Assembly (NCBI RefSeq): GCF_002897295.1 | Contig: NZ_BEXF01000024.1 | Coordinates: forward strand, 29,505-93,504 | Source: Brevibacillus reuszeri | GTDB taxonomy: Bacteria > Bacillota > Bacilli > Brevibacillales > Brevibacillaceae | Length of the DNA stretch: 64,000 bases | Reading direction: 5' to 3' | In this document: positions 57,440 through 64,000 of the stretch, in pieces | Layout: each line of letters opens with the position of its first letter | How positions within the stretch are numbered: the stretch's first letter is position 1 | Translations under genes and position numbers: made by a program | Notes under the pieces: model-generated | The model's database searches: none | Seen by the model: the letters and a program-made list of their open reading frames with translations, nothing else | What the model was told of the DNA's origin: nothing

Positions 57440-58387
57440 CTAGATCGAAATATTTTGTTTTTCTCGTAATTTGTCAGCGATTTCGTTTATTTTTCGCAAG
57501 CGGTGGTTAATCCCAGATTTGCTAACTACCCCACTCGGCACCATTTCCCCCAATTCTTTCAAATTGATATCGGGATGAGCTAGTCGTAATTCGGCTACTT
57601 CACGCAGACGTTTCGGTAAATTCTCCAATCCTACCTCGTTGTCGATCAGTTGGATATTCTCCATTTGCCGCGTGGCAGCGTTTACCGTTTTATTAATATT
57701 AGCGATTTCGCAATTATGTAAACGGTTAACGGAGTTACGCATATCCTTGACAATTCGTACATCCTCAAAATACAGGAGTGCCTGGTGCGCCCCAATCAGG
57801 CTCAAAAACTCTGTGATTTTCTCGCCTTCTTTAATATAGAGAACATACCCTTTTTTCCGCTCGATGCACTTGGCATTTAGTTTATACCGATTAGCGATCT
57901 TGGTCAATGCTTCGCAAAAATCTTGATAGGAAGTGAATATTTCCAAATGATAGCTGGAAGCCTCCGGATGATTAACGGAACCTCCAGCCAAAAAAGCACC
58001 ACGCAAATAAGCAGCTCTGCAGCAAGACTTTTTCACGATCTCAGGCGCGATACCTGGAATAAAGGACAGGCTGTTATCCATGATGCCTAGCTCCTGCAAA
58101 ATTTCGTTTGCTTTATTCGGTATCCGTACAATATAAACGTTGTTTTTCTTGAGCCGCATTTTTTTACGAACGAGCAGTTCTGCGTGGATTTGGAACATTT
58201 TTTTGATCAATGTGTAAATACGTCTGGCAATCGCCGCGTTTTCCGTTGTTACATCCAACACCAGTCGTCCGGCTCCAAACTGCAGACTGCCATTCATGCG
58301 GATCAGAGCTGACAGCTCCGCCATGCTACAGCAATCTCCGCCCTCCTGCATGGTCAATTCTTTTTTGGTATGCGCGGCGAATGACAT
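57440..58387 (-). CDS. whiA: Sporulation/division regulator WhiA
   Basis: The 315-residue protein has the LAGLIDADG-homing-endonuclease-like N-terminal part and a C-terminal helix-turn-helix (HPDINLKELGEMVPSGVVSKSGINHRLRKI, in pieces). In Bacillus (YvcL) it is a DNA-binding protein linked to cell division and chromosome segregation. It lies six bases after yvcK and directly before crh. Confidence 0.95.
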   Translation of the reverse strand: MSFAAHTKKELTMQEGGDCCSMAELSALIRMNGSLQFGAGRLVLDVTTENAAIARRIYTLIKKMFQIHAELLVRKKMRLKKNNVYIVRIPNKANEILQELGIMDNSLSFIPGIAPEIVKKSCCRAAYLRGAFLAGGSVNHPEASSYHLEIFTSYQDFCEALTKIANRYKLNAKCIERKKGYVLYIKEGEKITEFLSLIGAHQALLYFEDVRIVKDMRNSVNRLHNCEIANINKTVNAATRQMENIQLIDNEVGLENLPKRLREVAELRLAHPDINLKELGEMVPSGVVSKSGINHRLRKINEIADKLREKQNISI

Positions 58388-58393
58388 CGACTT

Positions 58394-59404
58394 TCACTCC
58401 TTCTCCAACTTCAGCACCTTCCGCCTGCGCTTGACTAGTGAAACAACCTGTTTGCTTACTGCATGCGCATCGTGCCTCAGGTAACCATCCTCAAATGTGA
58501 CCAGCGGCTTCGCCACAACGTGCAAGCCTAGCTGACGCAGCTGCTTCAGGTCACATGGGACAGGAGCCGCCCCCTTCTCCGCATACTTCTCCAGTACATG
58601 ATTCGGCAGCTCTGCTGAATTGACAATGATCGTATCCAAGAATGGTTCATTCACATGTTCATACATCACATTCACATGCCGGGAAGCGGTAAAGCCATCT
58701 GTTTCTCCTGGCTGTGTCATGACGTTACAAATGTAGATCTTTGGCGCTGGTGAGCGTTTGATTGCAGCAAACAAGCCACGCACTAACAGATTAGGCAGGA
58801 TGCTCGTGTACAAGCTGCCTGGTCCGATCAGTATCGCGTCTGCTTCAGCAATCGCCAGCAACGCTTCACTCAGTGGTACTGCATCCTCAGGATCGAGGAA
58901 TACACGCTTGATTTCCTTACCTGTGAGCGGTATTTGGGACTCTCCCACAACGAGAGATCCATCTGTCATTTCCGCTTTCAAACGAATCGATTGAGTAGAA
59001 GCAGGCAGCACATCCCCTCGGACAGCTAATACCCCACTCAACGTTTTGACTGCGGTGACAAAATCTCCTGTAATTTCATTCATTGCTGCAAGTAGTAGAT
59101 TTCCCAAATTATGCCCGGCTAATCCCGTGCCTGTGGAAAAACGATATTGCATCACTTTTTCCATCAACGGCTCCGTATCGGCCAAAGCAGTCAACACATT
59201 TCGTATGTCGCCTGGCGGGAGCATATCCATCTCTTCACGCAAACGGCCGGAGCTTCCCCCGTCATCTGCGACCGTCACAATGGCGGTTATATGCACCGGC
59301 TCGTGCTTGAGTCCACGGAGCAGGACAGACAGACCCGTTCCTCCCCCAATTACGACAATACGTAATTGCCTTGGCTGCAGCCTCCCCATTCCCTTAGTCG
59401 GCAT
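58394..59404 (-). CDS. yvcK: Gluconeogenesis/cell-wall factor YvcK (GlmR)
   Basis: The 336-residue protein of the CofD-like family starts with VVIGGGTGLSVLLRGLK and has TVADDGGSSGRLREEMDMLPPGDIRNVL and DAILIGPGSLYTSILPNLLV. YvcK binds UDP-GlcNAc and is needed for growth on gluconeogenic carbon sources; it stimulates GlmS. It is between rapZ and whiA. Confidence 0.95.
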   Translation of the reverse strand: MPTKGMGRLQPRQLRIVVIGGGTGLSVLLRGLKHEPVHITAIVTVADDGGSSGRLREEMDMLPPGDIRNVLTALADTEPLMEKVMQYRFSTGTGLAGHNLGNLLLAAMNEITGDFVTAVKTLSGVLAVRGDVLPASTQSIRLKAEMTDGSLVVGESQIPLTGKEIKRVFLDPEDAVPLSEALLAIAEADAILIGPGSLYTSILPNLLVRGLFAAIKRSPAPKIYICNVMTQPGETDGFTASRHVNVMYEHVNEPFLDTIIVNSAELPNHVLEKYAEKGAAPVPCDLKQLRQLGLHVVAKPLVTFEDGYLRHDAHAVSKQVVSLVKRRRKVLKLEKE

Positions 59405-59488
59405 ATGTCACCTCGTTATCCCCTGATACACGTAATAGGTGGCACGATCTGATACGATAACGTACGTTTTCTTCCTGCCATCCTATGC

Positions 59489-60370
59489 TTACTTGTTCTT
59501 TTCCATGTCTCTATGACTGACACGTATCGAAAAATCTTTTCCTAAGGTTTGTCCCAGATGCTCTGCGATCGCTACTGAACGGTGCTTACCTCCTGTGCAG
59601 CCAATTCCAATCACCAGCTGGCTTTTCCCCTCACGCTGATAGTGTGGCAAGGTATACGCTAAAAAGTCAGTCAGCTTTTCTATAAACTCTTTCGTTTCCT
59701 TATGTTCCATTACGTATTCCGCCACTTCCGGGTCACACCCAGTTCTTGGGCGCAGCTCCTCGACATAATGCGGATTTGGTAAGAATCGGACATCAAACAT
59801 CAGATCTGCATCAATCGGTGTCCCGTACTTGAAGCCAAACGACAATACATTAATCGTAAGTGGAGATCCATGCTGTCCGTATTGGCTGATGATTTTTTCA
59901 CGTAGCTGTATCGGCTTCATTTGACTTGTATCGATAATCTGGTGCGCCCATCCCTTCATTTCCTGCAACAAGCGGCGCTCTGCATGAATCCCTTCAAGTG
60001 GTGAACCATTAGGTGAAAGCGGATGGCGACGACGCGTTTCTTTGTATCGGGAAACAAGGGTTTGATCACTCGCATCCAGATACAAGATGTGAAAGGAAAG
60101 TCCACTCATCTGGTTCAGGCTTTCGATTGTTACGGACAGACTTTCAAAAAATTCTCGCCCCCGCAAATCTATAACCAATGCGACCCGCTCAATACTCCCA
60201 CCAGACTGTTGTACCAGTTCTGCAAATTTAGGAATTAGCACTGGCGGCAAGTTATCCACACAAAAATAACCCAAATCCTCCAAGCTCTGCACAGCAACTG
60301 TTTTTCCCGCACCTGACATCCCGGTAATAATCAGGAGATTAATGGCCTTGTCGTTTCCCAATTCCGTCAC
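59489..60370 (-). CDS. rapZ: RNase adapter / nucleotide-binding protein RapZ (YvcJ)
   Basis: The 293-residue P-loop protein has Walker A GMSGAGKTVA near 20, the Walker B-like VALVIDLRG and the conserved C-terminal LVIGIGCTGGKHRSVAIAEHL. In Bacillus YvcJ is a nucleotide-binding protein influencing competence; in enterobacteria RapZ senses glucosamine 6-phosphate. It lies upstream of yvcK, consistent with a shared cell-envelope role. Confidence 0.95.
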   Translation of the reverse strand: MTELGNDKAINLLIITGMSGAGKTVAVQSLEDLGYFCVDNLPPVLIPKFAELVQQSGGSIERVALVIDLRGREFFESLSVTIESLNQMSGLSFHILYLDASDQTLVSRYKETRRRHPLSPNGSPLEGIHAERRLLQEMKGWAHQIIDTSQMKPIQLREKIISQYGQHGSPLTINVLSFGFKYGTPIDADLMFDVRFLPNPHYVEELRPRTGCDPEVAEYVMEHKETKEFIEKLTDFLAYTLPHYQREGKSQLVIGIGCTGGKHRSVAIAEHLGQTLGKDFSIRVSHRDMEKNK

Positions 60371-60492
60371 GCAACTCGCCTCCTATGATTCTGTCAATAG
60401 CATACCATATTGACTGCCCTATTCGCATCCTTTTGAGAACGTCCCCACTGTTTCCCTACACTTGCACCTGTTGTGTACAAGCCATTTTGGAC

Positions 60493-60527
60493 AAAAAAAG
60501 ATGCGCGACTGAGATCCCAGCCACGCA
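60493..60527 (-). terminator. Terminator of trxB
   Basis: On the minus strand a stem GCGTGGCTGG/CTCAGTCGCGC with the loop GATC is followed by ATCTTTTTTT, about 80 bases after the trxB stop. Confidence 0.75.
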
Positions 60528-60606
60528 ACAAAGTTTATATAGATAAGGGGGTCAATTCATTGTCTTTATCTTACCCTTGAAATGTTTCAACCATGTTACA
60601 AGCAAA

Positions 60607-61566
60607 TTAAGAGATTGTGACATTTTGTTCTTTTAGCTGTTCATCCAGCGCTTCTACGAAGTGCTGTGCAGATTGAGCTGCAATCGAACCGTCTCCTGTA
60701 GCTGTCACAACCTGACGCAGTAATTTCTCACGAACGTCACCAGCTGCGAATACACCTTTTACTTTGGTGTACATTTTTTCATCAGTCAAAACGTACCCTG
60801 CATCATTCGTAATCCCCAGTGGACGTACGCTCTCAGTCAACGGGTCCATACCTACGTAGATGAAGACGCCGTCAGTAGCAAGCTCGCTTTGCTCACCAGT
60901 TTTCGTGTTTTCCAGCAAGACGGATTGTACTTTGCCTTCACCACGAATTTCTTTCACTGCTGAATCCCAGATCACTTCGATCTTTTCGTTTTCAAAAGCG
61001 CGTTTTTGCAAGATCTTTTGTGCGCGGAACTGATCACGACGGTGAACGATTGTTACTTTGGAAGCGAAGCGAGTCAAGAAGACAGCTTCCTCTACCGCGG
61101 AGTCACCGCCACCTACAACAACTAGCTCTTTGTTGCGGAAAAAGGCTCCGTCACATACTGCGCAGTAAGAAACACCACGGCCAGACAGTTCTTTTTCACC
61201 TGGGGCACCTAACAGACGGTGTTCTGCACCTGTAGCTACGATGACAGATTTGGTCAGGTACTCTTTATCTCCTGTAATGACGCGCTTGTATGGCTCCTCA
61301 TCACGAATTTCTTTGATTTCGCCATATGCGTACTCAGCACCGAATTGCTGTGCGTGCTCAAACATTTTTGTAGACAAATCCGGTCCGAGAATAGAACCGA
61401 AGCCCGGATAGTTTTCAATCTCTTCCGTATTGGCCATTTGACCGCCAGGTATTCCTCTTTCGAGCATCAGTGTGCTCATATTCGCACGAGACGTGTATAC
61501 AGCAGCCGTCATCCCTGCAGGACCTGCTCCGGCGATAATCACATCGTAAATTTTTTGATCGCTCAT
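60607..61566 (-). CDS. trxB: Thioredoxin reductase
   Basis: The 319-residue flavoenzyme transfers electrons from NADPH through FAD and the active-site CAVC (GVSYCAVCDGAFF) to thioredoxin. The FAD site is IIAGAGPAGMTAAVY and the NADPH site VVGGGDSAVEEAVFL. The ATG at 61564-61566 follows GAGGAGG; an in-frame extension has no such site. It is in the Bacillus order, after the TPR gene and before rapZ. Confidence 0.97.
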   Translation of the reverse strand: MSDQKIYDVIIAGAGPAGMTAAVYTSRANMSTLMLERGIPGGQMANTEEIENYPGFGSILGPDLSTKMFEHAQQFGAEYAYGEIKEIRDEEPYKRVITGDKEYLTKSVIVATGAEHRLLGAPGEKELSGRGVSYCAVCDGAFFRNKELVVVGGGDSAVEEAVFLTRFASKVTIVHRRDQFRAQKILQKRAFENEKIEVIWDSAVKEIRGEGKVQSVLLENTKTGEQSELATDGVFIYVGMDPLTESVRPLGITNDAGYVLTDEKMYTKVKGVFAAGDVREKLLRQVVTATGDGSIAAQSAQHFVEALDEQLKEQNVTIS

Positions 61567-61631
61567 ATCTATTGCCTCCTCGTCTAACACGGTTTCTCTA
61601 TCCTTGTTTAAACTAATTATAATGTAATAAT

Positions 61632-63275
61632 CTATTTAAAATCAAGTGTCGACAATACTTTGACGCACTTTGCCACAGTAGTGACAGAGATTCCGTATTT
61701 TTTTGCCAGATACGCTTGCGACTTTTTTTCTTGCTTTACAGTTCCGTATACATATTCTAATGCAGCGACCCACGCTACTGCTTTCCGCACTTGTACATGA
61801 TTTTGAGCGTGCTCATGATAATGGTTCCAAAAGCGTAGGCACCATTCTCCGGCTTCCTTTTGTCCGTTCTCCAGCAAAAAGTGACGAATCGCTTCTTCTA
61901 CACTATCCTCGAGATGTACTTCGGCGATTGGGTACTCGTTGTGATCGGGAGCTTCGGCAGGCATGGCTGCTCCCATGTCCGAAAGTGCCAGCAGCGCCAG
62001 CTTTTGTAGCTGCTGATTGTCGGTCTGGTAATAAAACTGGCGGACTGCTGTTTCTGCTTCGTCATCACCAATGAGCGACAACGTTTGCAGAACCGCAAAT
62101 TTCACTTCGTCACGCCCGTGCTGCAAAGCCCAAAGTAGGGATGCCCGAATCATTGGATCGCTTTTAAAGTCTTGAACACCGGTGAACGAAGCTTGTTCCC
62201 AAGAAACATCCTTTTGCGGCGGATTGTATTGATAGGGGATCGGTTTTATAGTCTCCCCTTCTTGTTCGTTTTTTACCATTTGAATGTACTGATCAGCGAT
62301 CCCGGCTTCCGGGTCCATTTGCTTGGCTTTTTGCCACCAGCGGAGAGCCTGATCCTTACGTCCACTCAAATGAGCAGAGATGGCAGCATAGTGGTATGTG
62401 CACGCCTCCTGTGGCTGTCCTGAGCGCAGCAAACGCTGATAATGGAAGTACGCCTCGTCGTGCTGTCCGAGCACGCCCATCGTCGTCGCCAGCTTATAGG
62501 TGTTTTCCGGATGAAACGGAACTACTTTTTTGAGCATGTCCATCAGCGTAAGCAGCTCTCCTGCTTCATTATGATGTGACAGCAGAACGGCCAAATTGCA
62601 CAGGGCATGCAAGTTTCCGTTTTCCATGTCCAGCGTCCGATCAATGGTGTCCATCGCTTTTTGAAAATCACCAACATAATAGTAGGCAAGGGACAGATTG
62701 TTCCAGGCCGGCAAGAAGTCTGGGTCGGCCTCAACAATTTCTTTCAAAATGTCTAGCGCCTCCAGGAACCGCCCTTCTTCCAGGCTACGTCTCGCACGCT
62801 CGTGCTTGCTGTAGACGTCTTCTTTGTCACTCGGAAGAAAATGACGTGGGGGCATGTCTAGCTCGAAATAAATGTAATCAAGGAGCTCCTCTGCCTCTTC
62901 ACGGTACGGACCCGTACTATCTTCCTGTAAATAGCGAATAGCCAGCTCTTCTGCCATTTGGAAGTCTTCCAGATTCGCATAATTATTGGCCATATAGAAG
63001 TAGACTTCCGTCATGGACGTATCCCATTTTTCGATAACCTCATAGAGAACATCATTCGATGCTTCAAACTGTCCTGCTTCGGCGAGCGCACTCGCTAAAT
63101 GACAATGGCACTCGGCACTTGTAGGTGCAAGCTCAATCGCTCTGCGAAAGGATCGCAATGCTTTTTCATAGTCGTATCGATTTAAAAACCGCATTCCACG
63201 ATCCACAAAAAAAGCGGCATCTTGTTTAAAGTCAACGACAGTCGTTTTTTTCAAAATACTTTTGTTATGTTTCAT
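61632..63275 (-). CDS. TPR-repeat protein with C-terminal HTH (YvcD-like)
   Basis: The 547-residue protein consists mainly of tetratricopeptide repeats, for example YEKALRSFRRAIELAPTSAE near 35, RFLEALDILKEIVEADPDF near 175 and FQKAMDTIDRTLDMENG near 210. A region of HEAT-like pairs follows, and a C-terminal helix-turn-helix-like segment (SQAYLAKKYGISVTTVAKCV) ends it. It matches Bacillus YvcD in position, directly upstream of trxB. The start at 63275 follows GGAGG. Its partner is unknown. Confidence 0.85.
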   Translation of the reverse strand: MKHNKSILKKTTVVDFKQDAAFFVDRGMRFLNRYDYEKALRSFRRAIELAPTSAECHCHLASALAEAGQFEASNDVLYEVIEKWDTSMTEVYFYMANNYANLEDFQMAEELAIRYLQEDSTGPYREEAEELLDYIYFELDMPPRHFLPSDKEDVYSKHERARRSLEEGRFLEALDILKEIVEADPDFLPAWNNLSLAYYYVGDFQKAMDTIDRTLDMENGNLHALCNLAVLLSHHNEAGELLTLMDMLKKVVPFHPENTYKLATTMGVLGQHDEAYFHYQRLLRSGQPQEACTYHYAAISAHLSGRKDQALRWWQKAKQMDPEAGIADQYIQMVKNEQEGETIKPIPYQYNPPQKDVSWEQASFTGVQDFKSDPMIRASLLWALQHGRDEVKFAVLQTLSLIGDDEAETAVRQFYYQTDNQQLQKLALLALSDMGAAMPAEAPDHNEYPIAEVHLEDSVEEAIRHFLLENGQKEAGEWCLRFWNHYHEHAQNHVQVRKAVAWVAALEYVYGTVKQEKKSQAYLAKKYGISVTTVAKCVKVLSTLDFK

Positions 63276-63423
63276 AAAACCTCCAACATCGTAGGAGCAG
63301 CACTCCAAGTATCGTACCAGAAGCGCTGCTACCCTACAAGCTGACTCGTCTATTAAAGTGTTTTGTGGCAAAAAGCAGGAAAACACCACTGGCACATAGC
63401 AAGTGGTGTTTGCGAACTAATAA

Positions 63424-63499
63424 TGGAGCGGACGAAGGGTCTCGAACCCTCGACCTTCGCCTTGGCAAGGCGACGCTCTACCAATTGAGCTACGTCCGC
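63424..63499 (-). tRNA. tRNA-Gly (anticodon GCC)
   Basis: Acceptor GCGGACG/CGTCCGC, anticodon loop TTGCCAA (GCC), T-loop GTTCGAGAC and encoded CCA. Last tRNA of the rrn-linked cluster. Confidence 0.97.
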
Positions 63500-63540
63500 A
63501 TATCTTATCATATTTTTACTTTTGAATTGCTTGTAAAAAC

Positions 63541-63616
63541 TGGTGAGCCATGAAGGACTCGAACCTTCGACCCTCTGATTAAAAGTCAGATGCTCTACCA
63601 ACTGAGCTAATGGCTC
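63541..63616 (-). tRNA. tRNA-Lys (anticodon TTT)
   Basis: Acceptor GAGCCAT/ATGGCTC, anticodon loop CTTTTAA (TTT), T-loop GTTCGAGTC and encoded CCA. Confidence 0.97.
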
Positions 63617-63621
63617 GTACA

Positions 63622-63697
<76 letters not shown>

Positions 63698-63725
63698 AAA
63701 GACATACTTTTCCCCACCAATTAAA

Positions 63726-63802
63726 TGGCGGAGCTGACGGGACTCGAACCCGCGACCTCCGGTGTGACAGACCGGCGTGAACTCCAACTTCACCACAGCT
63801 CC
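63726..63802 (-). tRNA. tRNA-Asp (anticodon GTC)
   Basis: Acceptor GGAGCTG/CAGCTCC, anticodon loop CTGTCAC (GTC), T-loop GTTCGAGTC and encoded CCA. It is the first tRNA after the 23S gene, 74 bases downstream. Confidence 0.96.
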
Positions 63803-63876
63803 GTGAAAAATGAAGCGACAAATGCGCTTAGCATTCGTTCCCTCAAAACTGAATACGCATGTTTGCTAAGAGTGTG

Positions 63877-64000
63877 TGGATAAGTCCTCGACCGATTAGT
63901 ATTCGTCAGCTCCACGTGTTACCACGCTTCCACACCGAACCTATCAACCTCATCGTCTATGAGGGGTCTTACCAGCTTGCGCTGTGGGAAGTCTCATCTT
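63877..64000 (-). rRNA. 23S ribosomal RNA (partial, 3' end)
   Basis: The minus strand ends with ACTAATCGGTCGAGGACTTA, the conserved 3' end of 23S rRNA of Firmicutes, and the upstream bases match helix regions of the last domain. The gene runs off the right edge. Between it and tRNA-Asp there are only 74 bases, with no 5S gene. Confidence 0.93.

Overview
The window is a low-to-mid GC Firmicutes chromosome segment, most likely Brevibacillus or a close relative. The basis is the Bacillus-type gene order (yvcD-like TPR gene, trxB, rapZ, yvcK, whiA, crh; cggR, gapA, pgk, tpiA, gpmI, eno; secG, rnr, smpB, ssrA), spore genes (sspH, coat-like protein), and Bacillus-type CtsR, CggR and Fur sites. The genus is an inference from overall resemblance.

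Layout. 1-6.2 kb: the start of a yfhP-like gene, a secreted PepSY-like protein, a membrane diguanylate cyclase, a divergent hxlR/GNAT pair, and an ECF sigma/anti-sigma pair. 6.2-12.6 kb: an operon for an M20 amidohydrolase, a 12-TM permease, an intracellular serine hydrolase of beta-lactamase fold and an intracellular CapA-like protein, followed by a regulator with a GGDEF-like core. Its leader carries 11-bp-periodic repeats and a cre-like site. 12.7-26.5 kb: an accretion zone next to ssrA. It holds Fic toxin/antitoxin, prolyl 4-hydroxylase, a GIY-YIG protein, an FMN reductase, pirin, a frameshifted uracil-DNA glycosylase, an IS3 remnant, a leaderless subtilase with FnIII domains, and an AT-rich sigma-54-type module (ureohydrolase, permease, activator). 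These modules are punctuated by up to five decayed copies of parts of the tmRNA gene, most with their own terminator. 26.5-30.6 kb: ssrA, smpB, rnr, secG.

30.9-39.7 kb: cytochrome c, a FetAB-type exporter, a second ECF sigma/anti-sigma pair, a divergent Fur-boxed siderophore uptake system, and a possible spore-coat protein. 39.8-48.3 kb: the glycolytic operon cggR-nhaC-gapA-pgk-tpiA-gpmI-eno, with an NhaC-type antiporter in an unusual place and a clear CggR operator upstream. 48.4-56.4 kb: glutaredoxin-like protein, rpoN, tRNA-Arg, a multi-PAS histidine kinase, several tiny genes, a LivJ-like lipoprotein, a stalk-domain protein, and clpP with a CtsR box. 56.6-63.3 kb: sspH, a small acidic protein, crh, whiA, yvcK, rapZ, trxB and the TPR/HTH protein. 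63.4-64 kb: tRNA-Gly, -Lys, -Phe and -Asp and the 3' end of a 23S rRNA gene, all on the minus strand, so this is the tail of an rrn operon read leftward.

The most unusual feature is the series of fossil ssrA fragments over about 14 kb, which reads as a record of repeated insertion at one tmRNA gene. The second is the self-contained sigma-54 module inside it: activator, shared palindromic operator, -24/-12 promoter, permease and ureohydrolase, with rpoN itself elsewhere in the window.
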